From: Tillandsia leiboldiana
Lineage: Eukaryota > Streptophyta > Magnoliopsida > Poales > Bromeliaceae
Direction: 5' to 3'
DNA length: 64,000 nt
NCBI GenBank assembly: GCA_029204045.2
Contig: CM055069.1
Location: 25,524,825 to 25,588,824, forward strand
Positions 1 to 9,410 of the stretch are shown piece by piece (the stretch's first letter is position 1; every line of letters begins with the position of its first letter). Below the pieces are notes generated by a model. The model had not been told where the DNA came from and did not search any database. It saw only the letters and a list, made by a program, of their open reading frames with translations. A program made the position numbers and the translations under genes.

Positions 1-2
1 TG

Positions 3-755
3 AGAGGGAGATTGCAGGATCTCGAAGAAGAAGTAAAAAGGGTAACTTCTCTCTCGACCGATCTTGAAGTGGAAAGGGATAGTTTGATAAAAGCAAATGT
101 TTCCCTTCAAGAGTCCAATGAGCAGCTCAAGAAGAACTATATAGATATGGTGAACAAAGCAAACTACTTCTTGAAGCTCTATGGCGAGGGCCGACAGGAA
201 AGACGGGAAATGACAGAGACCATTCTCCAACTCAAGGATGACTTACAGCAATTCTCCTTAGGAAGGAGTAAGTTGGATAAACTCCTTGGTCTTGGTCAAA
301 CAAATCGGTTCGGCCTCGGGTACACTCAAACTGGAAACAGTCCAAGTTCGAGTGGGACAGTCTTTGTGCCTCAGTCGGTATCTCCTCCTCCGACATCGGA
401 ATTCAAGACAAACAACGACAACAAACCTACCTCATCCTCTTCGGAATCGTCAAGCTCAAAGGTATGTTTTCGTTGTAATTTTGCAGGGCACATCGAAAGA
501 AATTGCGAGATTGGAGCTCAAAGAACAAATCAACCACATCTTGCAATTGCTACCAATAAGCTCACTTCCCGGAATTCAAGGAAGGATTTTTCAAAAGGAA
601 AGAACATTGGTAGCACCTCAAACAAGACGATGACAAAAGAAAAAGATCAATCATACAAGACGTCGTCTTCAAGGAGAATCTCTCAACCTTTACCAACATA
701 CTCCAAAACTCAAAAGGTTTGGGTATGCAAAGGTGAAACCCCTCCTTGTCCTTAA
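3..755 (+). CDS. gag: Sirevirus gag, C-terminal part (start lies before the window)
   Basis: C-terminal half of the nucleocapsid/capsid polyprotein of a Ty1/Copia Sirevirus. The frame is open from base 3, so the first codons in the window are internal. The first ~90 residues are a charged heptad-like stretch predicted to be coiled coil. A Ser/Thr/Pro-rich linker follows, then one CCHC zinc knuckle (C-X2-C-X4-H-X4-C, bases ~465-506) that would bind genomic RNA, then a basic Ser/Lys-rich tail ending with the family's KVWV-type gag terminus. The second copy (14502-16500) supplies the N-terminal UBN2-like half. This copy keeps the frame where the second has a one-base loss (CTCTTCGG here, CTCTCGG there), so the break in the second is probably a sequencing error. 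Confidence is high for family, moderate for function. Confidence 0.85.
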   Translation, partial: RGRLQDLEEEVKRVTSLSTDLEVERDSLIKANVSLQESNEQLKKNYIDMVNKANYFLKLYGEGRQERREMTETILQLKDDLQQFSLGRSKLDKLLGLGQTNRFGLGYTQTGNSPSSSGTVFVPQSVSPPPTSEFKTNNDNKPTSSSSESSSSKVCFRCNFAGHIERNCEIGAQRTNQPHLAIATNKLTSRNSRKDFSKGKNIGSTSNKTMTKEKDQSYKTSSSRRISQPLPTYSKTQKVWVCKGETPPCP

Positions 756-838
756 TCGTTCTACGATTAAATCTTGTATAGTTTGTGTAGACTATTTTTC
801 TTTTCTTCTTTTTCTTTTGGCCGACCCGTCAACCATCC

Positions 839-3289
839 TTGGGAGGTAAATGGTACATCTTTTTATTGGTTGATGATTTCTCTCGGTTTTCATGGGTAGC
901 ATTTTTGAGAGAGAAAGCTGATACGTTTGACTCTTTTCATGAGATTTGCCATCGTATTATGATTGAAAAGAATGAAAAGATCATTCGTGTTAGAAGTGAT
1001 AGGGGTGGAGAATTCATAAATTCAAAATTCATTGATTTTTGTACTTCAAATGGCATTAAACATGAATTCTCGGCACCCCATACACCTCAGCAGAATGGTG
1101 TTGTTGAGCGCAAAAACAGGGTTGTTCAAGAGATGGCGCGTGTGATGCTTCATAGCCGGAAATTACCGCTACATTTTTGGGCTGAAGCTGTGAACACCGC
1201 TGTCTATGTCATTAACAGAGTGTATTTGCGCCCAGGAACCTTGAATACACCATATGAGCTGTGGTTTAGTAGAAAACCGGATATCAAGTACTTTCGTATC
1301 TTTGGGAGTCGATGTTACATCTTACGTGACCGTGAAAATCTTGGAAAGTTCGACTCTCGAAGTGATGAAGGGATCTTTTTGGGTTATTCTACGAATAGCA
1401 GAGCATATCGAGTATTTAACATTGAATCTAAGACGATTGTAGAATCTATAAATGTTAAAGTAGATGAAGCTTCTCATTTTGAATCTGAAAAATCTACCCT
1501 CGATATCTCTCTAGATGATGATTCTCCTGCTAGTGCATCTTCTCATAATAATACTTCCAATATTAATGATGCATCTAATGGTTCTTCTAGTTTATCTGAT
1601 GTGCAGGAATCATCTCGTGTACCTCCGAGTACTCCGTTTCAACAAACGCTACGAATCTCCAAGGATCATCCGGAATCGAACATCATTGGAGATCCACAAG
1701 AAGGAGTTAGAATTCGAAGGCAGTTGGTTTGCGGACTTGCTTGCTACGTATCTTTAATCGAACCAAAGACAATAGATGAAGCTCTTCAGGATGACTACTG
1801 GATTAAAGCAATGCAGGAAGAGCTCCATCAATTTGAGCGAAACAAAGTCTGGGAATTAACGAAGCCTCCAAAGCAACATAATGTGATAGGTACCAAATGG
1901 ATCTTCAAGAACAAGAAAGATGAAGATGGTACTATCATCAGGAACAAGGCACGACTAGTTGCTCAAGGCTACTCTCAAGTAGAAGGTATAGACTTTGACG
2001 AAACTTTCGCCCCTGTAGCTAGACTCGAGTCCATTCGTATATTGTTTGCTATTGCTTGTCATTTTAAAATCAAATTATTTCAAATGGACGTCAAGAGCGC
2101 ATTTCTAAATGGGTTTTTAAATGAGGAAGTTTATGTAGCTCAACCGAAAGGTTTTGTAGATCATAAACAACCTAACCATGTTTTTCGTTTGAAAAAGGCT
2201 CTTTACGGTCTGAAACAAGCACCGCGAGCATGGTACGAAAGGTTAACAAAGCACCTTTTGGAGAAGGGCTATACTCGAGGGGGAGCTGACAGGACTCTCT
2301 TTGTGAAGCATTATCAAAATAATTTCATTGTAGCACAAATCTATGTCGATGACATTGTATTTGGTGCAACAAAAGATAATGATGCTTCTAAATTCGCGGA
2401 GACCATGGAAAGCGAATTTGAGATATCCATGATGGGCGAATTGTCTTATTTTCTTGGATTGCAAATTAAACAAAATGATGAAGGTATTCACTTGAGTCAA
2501 TCCAAGTATGCACTGGAGTTGGTCAAAAAGTTTGATCTAGAAAATTGTAAAGTTTTTCCAACTCCAATGGGAACTAGCCACAAGGGATTTGGAAGTGAAT
2601 CACATAGTGAGAATGTAGACGAGAAACTGTATAGAAGTATGATTGGAAGTCTACTTTACCTCACGGCTAGTCGCCCGGATATATCCTTTAGTGTTGGGAT
2701 TTGCGCGAGATATCAATCAGCACCAAAGGAGGTTCACCTGAAAGCGGTGAAACGGATCATCCGGTACATCAAAGGATCAATTAATTTCGGAATTTGGTAT
2801 CCTATGGGAACAAGTCTGGACATTGTTGGATACTCAGATGCCGATTGGGCAGGATCAGTGGATGATCGGAAAAGCACGAGTGGTGCATGCTTCTATCTTG
2901 GCCATTGCCTTGTTGCATGGCACAGTAAAAAGCAGAATTGCATAGCACTCTCGACTGCCGAAGCGGAATACATTTCAGCTGGAAGTTGCTCAACTCAACT
3001 CATTTGGATGAAAAGCGTATTGAGTGACTTCCGCATTTCAGCATCTTCGGTAACAATTCTTTGTGACAACACAAGTGCAATTAACATTTCTAAAAACCCT
3101 GTGTTGCACTCTAGAACAAAACATATTGAACTTAGATATCATTTTCTTAGAGAGCTAGTTGAATCAAATACTCTTCAACTTTCATATATTTCAACTGAGG
3201 ATCAATTAGCTGACATTTTAACAAAACCTTTGGATCAAAAACGTTTTATTCATTTACGAAAAGCAATTGGGATGCTTTCCTTGAAATAA
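839..3289 (+). CDS. pol: Copia pol remnant: integrase core (partial), reverse transcriptase, RNase H
   Basis: Continuous 816-codon frame with no real start: the first codon is TTG and the protein begins inside the integrase core (GGKWYIF). The RSD-GGEF aspartate and the NGVVERKNR glutamate of the DDE core are present. The aspartate protease, the HHCC zinc finger and the first catalytic Asp (the D-L-x-G-P motif) are missing. Reverse transcriptase spans about residues 335-575, with the ARLVAQG and [13 protein letters not shown] motifs and the catalytic YVDD at residue 502. RNase H is C-terminal (SDADWAG near 667, AEAEY, and a [10 protein letters not shown] block). About 80 noncoding bases separate it from the gag stop. 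The rest of the frame is undamaged over 2.45 kb, which suggests either a recent deletion or use in trans. The second copy has the same deletion. Confidence 0.85.
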   Translation: MGGKWYIFLLVDDFSRFSWVAFLREKADTFDSFHEICHRIMIEKNEKIIRVRSDRGGEFINSKFIDFCTSNGIKHEFSAPHTPQQNGVVERKNRVVQEMARVMLHSRKLPLHFWAEAVNTAVYVINRVYLRPGTLNTPYELWFSRKPDIKYFRIFGSRCYILRDRENLGKFDSRSDEGIFLGYSTNSRAYRVFNIESKTIVESINVKVDEASHFESEKSTLDISLDDDSPASASSHNNTSNINDASNGSSSLSDVQESSRVPPSTPFQQTLRISKDHPESNIIGDPQEGVRIRRQLVCGLACYVSLIEPKTIDEALQDDYWIKAMQEELHQFERNKVWELTKPPKQHNVIGTKWIFKNKKDEDGTIIRNKARLVAQGYSQVEGIDFDETFAPVARLESIRILFAIACHFKIKLFQMDVKSAFLNGFLNEEVYVAQPKGFVDHKQPNHVFRLKKALYGLKQAPRAWYERLTKHLLEKGYTRGGADRTLFVKHYQNNFIVAQIYVDDIVFGATKDNDASKFAETMESEFEISMMGELSYFLGLQIKQNDEGIHLSQSKYALELVKKFDLENCKVFPTPMGTSHKGFGSESHSENVDEKLYRSMIGSLLYLTASRPDISFSVGICARYQSAPKEVHLKAVKRIIRYIKGSINFGIWYPMGTSLDIVGYSDADWAGSVDDRKSTSGACFYLGHCLVAWHSKKQNCIALSTAEAEYISAGSCSTQLIWMKSVLSDFRISASSVTILCDNTSAINISKNPVLHSRTKHIELRYHFLRELVESNTLQLSYISTEDQLADILTKPLDQKRFIHLRKAIGMLSLK

Positions 3290-4229
3290 TCTTCTTTTTG
3301 AAATCTTTGCTTAGGATAGGTTTTGTATTTGTTTTTGTTTTGTTCTTTATCTATGTTTGTACATAGGATAGTAATTGAGCATAGATCTTAATTGACTTTA
3401 ATTGCATCTGTTCACACATTTAGAAATTTATTATGCTTTTGCCATCATAATATTTCATTGTTGCAATGATCGTTTATGTTAATTAAATCATCTTCTAAAG
3501 TGATCAAAGTCAATTTCTCTCTCAATGATCTCTTGGTATAGTCATTATCTTATTTGACTGTTTAGTCGAGTATGAAATCGAGATCAATTTTTGGTTGAAT
3601 ACTTTATATCTTAAATAATTGATAGCCAATTGAGGGGGAGTCAAAGATAATGTAAAATGCTCAAAAGATGTGGAAAGAGTTACATCCCAATGAGGAGTGT
3701 GAAAACTACCACCACATGGAGGAAAGAGCTACCACCTCGGTCGTCCGAGTATTGTGTGCAGCTACCACATGTATACCAAGCATGGTTGTTCAAATTTTTT
3801 GATTAAGTAAAATGCATATTGAAATACTTGACTCTGTCAAATTTCAAGGTTGGTATAAGGTGGGATTTCTTAAAGAAAGATGCTCAAAGAGCCACTCTCT
3901 TCAACAGATTGTCTAGAAATATTATCTACTATATTTGGGATTTCAAACATCTATTGATCTTTGTATTTCATTTTCTTTACTGAATTGATGATTTGATAAA
4001 GGCATTACTCATAAGATCAAGTTAGATGTGATTGAAGGTGTTCAACTTTAAGGGATTTAATTCTTGTAAATTTTCGTTTCATTTTTGGATATTATTGATA
4101 GATTTGGCATAATCTAATTCTTGTTGTATGAAACGATGGTTTTTGTTTAAAGTTGATACACATTTGTGCTTACAATCTTTTTCTGGATTTTCCTGAATTT
4201 CTCTGAAATTTTCTTAAGAAAAAGTTGGG
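3290..4229 (+). other. Noncoding spacer after pol with a conserved structured block
   Basis: AT-rich, no ORF. Bases 3667-3895 form a block that recurs at 19423-19652 and, with divergence, in both gag-only elements of the second Sirevirus family (45992-46228 on +, 51705-51944 on -). Constant parts are a GATGT...ACATC stem at the left, repeated CTACCAC motifs, a small hairpin with loop TCGT (stem CTCGG/CCGAG at 3736-3749), GGTATAAGGTGGGA, and GATGCTCAAAGAGCCAC at the right. A G-rich tract GAGGGGGAG (about 3632) just upstream resembles an extra polypurine tract. The function is unknown. Confidence 0.6.
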
Positions 4230-4345
4230 GCCGATCCGGATCGGGCAAGGTGATCCGGATCCCGAACGCAGTTTTCTCACTGCGGGTAGTCGATCCGGAT
4301 CGCAAGCTCGGGAGGATCCGGATCGCGGCTAGGTTTTATAAGGAA
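4230..4345 (+). promoter_or_regulatory. Internal promoter-like module: four GATCCGGATC palindromes plus a TATA box
   Basis: Four TCCGGA-centred palindromes lie between about 4233 and 4325, separated by short spacers including the CCCGAACG sequence also used in the LTR. A TATA-like TTTTATAAGG follows at about 4333. This is the arrangement of the LTR promoter in reduced form (ten palindromes followed by TATAAATA). Its placement 530 bases before the accessory ORF suggests a dedicated promoter for that ORF. The architecture is read from the sequence; promoter activity is inferred. Confidence 0.6.
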
Positions 4346-4459
4346 CAAAAGGGTTTTGATTTCTTTTACTCCAATCTTTTGTTCAAAAGTTTCCAGAGCG
4401 CTTCTCTCTAGATTTCATCCTCCTTGGAAGCTTTCAAACTCAAAGTTCTTCAATTCCAA

Positions 4460-4841
4460 GTAAGTTTTATTGATCAAAATCTCGGTTTTTCACCGTTTTT
4501 CTCTTTTCCTCCTCAAACGCACGATTTTCTTGGATCAACTTTGTTTGTGGATGGTTTTTGATCAAATTTCTTTTGAAATAAGAACTCTGGGTAGATTAGT
4601 TTTGATTATATGCTAGGTTTTCTCCTGATTAACGGATTTTTAGGCTTCGATTTCTAAAATTTCGGTTTAGGGCATATAATAAGGATTTTCGAAATTTATG
4701 CAATTGATCTATTTTTAAAAGTCCTTTTGCAAAACTAATTTGATTCTTGGCTTCTCTACATGATTATGATTGTTTGGGTACAATTTTTCAAATTTTTGAA
4801 AATTAACAATTTTTCATGTGTTCTTGAGTTCGTCTTCACAG
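4460..4841 (+). other. Predicted 5' UTR intron ahead of the accessory ORF
   Basis: A strong plant 5' splice site (CCAA/GTAAGT at 4460) and a 3' site (TTCACAG ending 4841) bound 382 T-rich bases, 26 bases before the accessory ORF's ATG. With the TATA box at about 4333 this makes a plausible leader: a short exon, the intron, then the coding exon. The same sites occur at 20218-20599 in the second copy. Splicing is inferred from sequence only. Confidence 0.5.
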
Positions 4842-4866
4842 GATACATTTTTCACTAGCACTCAAA

Positions 4867-6292
4867 ATGGTGATCACTTGGATTATTTTCCTACTTGCTG
4901 CCATGGTACATGTCAAGGATACTGCCAAGCCTAAGAAGGCTAAGAAAGCAAAGAAGACTAAGGTTGATTCCGACACTGAATCAGAGACAGAGTCGATTGA
5001 CTGGGATAACATCGAAATTGAGCAAGCTGCTCCCATTGTCTCCAAAGGGGAAAGCAACTGCTGAAGCTTCAAAACCTACTGCTGCTGAAAAAGGGAAAGC
5101 ACCAATGGAACCAAGTCCAGTTGGAACAAAAAGAAAAACTGGTGCAAGAAAAAGAGGCAGTGCTCAGGGCATTACCATTGAGGAACCAGTTGCTAGGCAG
5201 CCTCCTCCACAAGACTTCATCAGCTCCGACAGAATCAAGGATTTTGAGAAGAGGGAATGCATTGGCGAGAGACATGTCAATGTCAAACCAATGAAGGAAC
5301 GATCTGCAGCTTTTGGGACTTTGTTTGACCAAGTTGGTCTTGCTCAAATTTGCAACTTCCCTGAGACTACTGGGTACTGTCCACATTCAGTTCGAATTTT
5401 TTACCAGAATGCTGCAAGTCTGATTGATCACGAGGATGGACGTCGAGAATTTTACACTTTGGTTAAAAATATCAAAATCAAAGTCACACCCCAGCTGATT
5501 GGAGTTGTGCTAGGTATGACAGCCAGAGCTGATGGACTCCATTACCTAAAAACTCAAAGCTTCAACGACAACTCCTGGAGAGTTGTAGTTAATGGAATTT
5601 GTCTTCCAAATACTCGGTCGACCGGAAATTCTGTCTTCTCTAAAGAGCTTCGACCAGAGTATAGGTACATAAACTTCATTGTCTGCTACAACATTCTTCC
5701 CAACATGAATACGAAGGTTCTTCGATGGGACAGAATGTTATACCTTTATCTTCTTGGAAACCCGGCCGCATTGATGGGAGCAAACTTGAATATTCCTTAT
5801 CTCATTTGGTCAAGGATGGCGCGATATGTGGAACACTCTCACCCCTCAGAGAGACTACCCTATCCAATGATTATCATGCGCATCCTTAGAAAGTTTAAAG
5901 TTGATACAAGCGCGAGCTCATACCTATACAGTTTGGGCACCATTAATGAGACGACAATTGTGAAGTCTCTCTCGACGAAGCCAGATGAACCCATAATACC
6001 TCCTCACCGGCAACGAGCACAACAACAACGAGCGACAACCTCTGCACCGGCAGAAACTCCTCCTGTTCCACCATCACAGCAAGCACCTCCATCTACTTCT
6101 GATGATGATGCGTCAGTGAGTTCAATCTATAAGGAACAACAGCGACTCTCAAACGAGCAAGAGCGCATGGCTACTGATGTCGCTGAAATGAAAGAGGTTA
6201 TCAAGAAGTTAAGAAGGAACAAGCTTCTATAAACAAACGGATCAAGAAAATGTTTCAGAAGCTTGGGTGTATCAGCTCCGACGACTCTGCAT
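4867..6292 (+). pseudogene. Accessory (env-like position) ORF of the Sirevirus, frame broken by indels
   Basis: A protein of about 475 codons lies between pol and the 3' LTR, where Sireviruses carry their so-called env-like gene. Parts in order: a short hydrophobic start (ITWIIFLLAAMV), a Lys/Ala-rich basic stretch, an acidic Ser/Thr segment, a basic linker, a globular domain with Y-N...VR-FYQNA, VTPQLIGVVLG and VLRWDRMLYLYLLG motifs, a Pro/Gln-rich linker, and a C-terminal coiled coil. The globular part resembles the Pfam 'putative plant transposon protein' type (from memory, unverified). Nothing clearly shows a fusion peptide or a C-terminal membrane anchor, so 'envelope' is unproven. One extra G near 5047 and one missing A near 6206 break this copy; the other copy is intact at both places but broken near 20999. 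Confidence 0.65.
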
Positions 6293-7068
6293 AAAGTTTT
6301 TCTTCTTTTCTCTAATCCTTCTTTTTGCAGGTTTTTAAGTTTTTGTTTAGTTCTCAGGAATTGCTTTATTTTGTTCTATTTAACTCTCCTTAAATTTTTG
6401 TGTTTTTGGCTAATTTTGTGACAAAAAGGGGGAGAGATATAGAGAACTTGAACAATGATTGATTGAACATGATGATGTGTTGGAACACAAAGGTAAGTAG
6501 AACTTCAACTTTTGGTTTTTCCATTTGTTTGAATGCATGCCTCGACTAACTATTTGCTAACTATTTGGGCATGTAATATAACTAACAAGTTGATGTTCAC
6601 TAACAAGTTTGTGACACTTGGTTTTTGATTGCATAGAAGATATGTTGGTTCTTAACTCTGATCAATTACATATCTATATATATATAAATTTGTTCACAAA
6701 CATGTTCATGACATTTGGTTTTTACGTGCAAAGAAGATATGTTGGTGTTTATTTAACTATGATCAGTTTACATATCTGAATATAAATGTCATGGTAAGTA
6801 TAAATGAGTTTAAACTTCATCTCTGTTTGTGGTTTTTGAATGATACAAAATTCTTGAGGTATCTAACGATTTCTTTTGTCAAGAATGATTTCTTTTTGCA
6901 GAGAGTACAGATGTCTAAGTCTAGAGTCTGTTTTAGGAGTTTAACTCATGTATTGTATTTTGGATCTCCATTGTAAATTTTTGTTGTATGGTGATAGCAA
7001 CAAAATATCTTTTTGAATTTTCTTTAGTGGATCTATGTTTTGTCACGAAAACCGCCAAAGGGGGAGAT
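6293..7068 (+). other. 3' noncoding region of the Sirevirus, with splice-like sites and polypurine tracts
   Basis: AT-rich, no gene. It holds a purine tract AAAAAGGGGGAGAG near 6424 and the main polypurine tract AAAGGGGGAGA immediately before the LTR (about 7057-7067). It also has GTAAGT sites at 6493 and near 6786, and a T-rich acceptor (CTTTTTGCAG ending 6901) followed by a block containing CTAAGTCTAGAGT. The acceptor and the block after it recur at 22650, at 41910, and in diverged form near 46957 in the second family, so a spliced 3' UTR is plausible. Confidence 0.6.
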
Positions 7069-8401
7069 TGTTACGGAATTTGAGTTGGCGTAGTTTCGTG
7101 AAAGTCTCAAGTCTTGAAGATTGAAGGTGAAGAAAGTTGGATCATTTAACTCAATCTCAAGAAAGAAGAATTCAAAAGGATCAGGTATGTTTAACTAAAG
7201 AATTTGTGTGATCCGAATACTTCTTGTAGTGTAGAAACACTTGGAAGAATCTTTCATTGCATAAAAATCAAAAACTGGACTTGGGACATGTTCAGGATCC
7301 GGATCAGGTTGTTCGATCCGGATCCCGAAGGTGGTTCGTTCATACATCGTCGCAATCCGGATCGTAGTCTCTTGATCCGGATCCCGAACGTTGAGTTTAC
7401 CATCTACCTTGAACGATCCGGATCTTGCTTCGCAATCCGGATCCCGAACGTTGATGTTTGGTAAACTGTATGAACGATCCGGATCGTAGTCACATGATCC
7501 GGATCCCGAACCTTCGTTTTTTCTGGAATTGGCTGTTTCGTTATGACGATCCGGATCCTAGTTATCACGATCCGGATCGCCATCCGTAAAAATCCAGAAA
7601 TGGTTTGTTTTTGATTCTTATCTCCTTCCTAGGGTTTCTAACCTATAAATACACCCTATGACTCCTTTTCTAGGGTGAATCCACATAGCCGTCATTTTCT
7701 TGTATCATCTTATACGGCTATAGATCCACATATAGAGAAGAAAGGAAATCATTAGAGAATACTCTATGTTTCTTCATCTATATTGATTAGTTTGATTCTA
7801 GGTTTTCATACTCACATCTTGAGTTGAATCAAAACTAATGAATACTTAGATGTATTTCCGATCTATCTTTGATCTAAGTATTCGGCGGATCATCACCACC
7901 CAAAAAACAACGATTTTCCCCAGAAATCGGCGCGTGGATTCGCGTGTCCTTGTGGATTCAAGGTTCAATCGCTCTCGTGGATTCGGAGCGAGGCACGTTC
8001 GTGGATTCGAACGGTGCTATTGGGTGAAGACCGTGGATTCGGTCGGACGTCGTGGATTCGACGTTGGACGCCGTGGATTCGGCGTGGGCGCAGATCGTGG
8101 ATTCGAGAAGCGTCGGAGCGAGCGGAGAAGATCCTCTAGGGCGTATGGAAAAGGTTGAGTCGTAAGTGTGTACGGTAAATCACCTTGTACGTGTTTTAAT
8201 TCTAGTGGATTTCTGCCGTGTTATCGGTCCCGTGGTTTTTTACTCCGGTGATGGAGTTTTCCACGTAAAAATCTTGCGTGTTATTTTATTTCCGCATTGG
8301 GTTTTATCGCAACGATTTTTGAGTGTTTATACGTTTACACCTATTCACCCCCCTCTAGGTGTTTCTTCCCTATTTAGATCCGTATTATATACGACCCAAC
8401 A
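7069..8401 (+). repeat. 3' LTR of the Sirevirus (first copy), 1333 bp
   Basis: Begins TGTTACGG directly after the polypurine tract and ends ACCCAACA. Order inside: ten TCCGGA palindromes (about 7294-7583), TATAAATA (about 7643), two long stem-loops (about 7785-7885), the TGGATT hairpin array (about 7929-8106), a CGTGG/CCACG hairpin near the end, and the CACCCCCCTCTAGGTG block. It matches the LTRs at 13136 and 22823. In this copy one extra A interrupts the right arm of the first stem. Confidence 0.9.
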
Positions 8402-9323
8402 GGGCCGTGGGTCTTTCAGTCCGGGTCCACGAACACTGGTTTTGCAGGAATTCTCTAAAAACAACGACATCGGATCAAGCCAAATCCAGTCCGGACCGTC
8501 ATGCGGGAAAAAATTCTGTTACAGTCAGTTTTTAATTCTTACACTTCCAATGGTTCTAACCTATAAAGTAAACCTAATTTCATCTTTAGGGTAATCAGCA
8601 ATAAGTTTTATTATTCGTAATTGAACGAGAAAATAACGGAGAAAACTTATAAATCCACATATAGAGGAGAAAGGAAATAATAGATTATTCGTTTATGTTT
8701 CTTCATCTATATTAATAATTTGATTCTAGGTTTTCATACTCAGATTTGAGTAGAATCAAATTAATGAATACTTAGATGTGCATTTCCGATCTATCTTTGA
8801 TCTAAGTATTCGGCGGATTTTCACCACCAACAAAACAATGATTTTCCCAAAATCGGCGCGTGGATTCGCGTGGCCTTGTGGATTCAAGGTGCTACCGCTC
8901 TCGTGGATTCGGAGCGAGGTACGTTCGTGTGATCGAGACGTACTACTTGGTGGAGACCGTGGATTCGCGTCAGATGTCGTGGACTCGACGCTGGACGCCG
9001 TGGATCGGCGTTGGACGCAAATCGTGGATTCGAGGCGCGTTGCGGGCGCGAGCGGAGAAGATCAACAGATGGAAAAAGGTGAGTCGTTGTGAGTACGGTA
9101 TATCACCTTTGTACGTGTTTAATCTTAGTTAATTTCACCGTGTGATCGTCATGTGGTTTTTTACTCCTGGTTTTGGAGTTTTCCACGTAAAATCTCTGCG
9201 TGTTATTTACTTTTCCGCATTGGGTTTTATTACGCAAAGATTTTTGAGTGTTTATTGTTTACACCTATTCACCCCCCTCTAGGTGTTTTTTCCTATTTAG
9301 ATCCATATTATCATAAACCAACA
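8402..9323 (+). repeat. Right half of a related Sirevirus LTR (first copy)
   Basis: Homologous to the downstream half of the adjoining LTR but with AGTCCGGACC-type palindromes in place of GATCCGGATC. It includes the long stem-loops and the TGGATT hairpin array (about 8857-9033) and ends AACCAACA. It starts exactly where the 3' LTR ends, so the Sirevirus is inserted inside it. Single-base losses relative to 24161-25098 are frequent, as expected for low-quality sequence near a contig end. Confidence 0.8.
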
Positions 9324-9328
9324 GATGA

Positions 9329-9405
9329 TGTCACGCCCGGGTGAAACCCAGACCCCGGCTCGTTACAGATCGTCATGCACACGGAATTCCCCACATACAC
9401 GAAAC
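9329..9405 (-). repeat. Inverted end fragment of a Gypsy LTR (first copy)
   Basis: Starts TGTCACGCCC and is the reverse complement, with mismatches, of the last ~80 bases of the Gypsy LTR at 28405-31674 (which ends GGGGCGTGACA). It abuts the target duplication TATAA (9406-9410) that precedes the Gypsy composite. It corresponds to 25104-25184. Confidence 0.65.
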
Positions 9406-9410
9406 TATAA

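Noticed and set aside
4867..6292. A true envelope gene
   Set aside because: Only a short hydrophobic start is present, with no convincing signal peptidase site, fusion peptide or C-terminal membrane anchor. Position alone does not prove function.
7204..7464. 86-codon frame through the GATCCGGATC array (also 13271, 22958, 42273)
   Set aside because: The repeated DP-D-P/IRIP peptide pattern is the translation of the palindrome array; it lies upstream of the TATA box.
7850..8158. Arg/Gly/Phe-rich frame through the TGGATT array (also 13997, 23687, 42953)
   Set aside because: The repeated VDSR/GFG peptides result from the hairpin repeat. Frames differ between copies, and stem complementarity explains the pattern better than coding.
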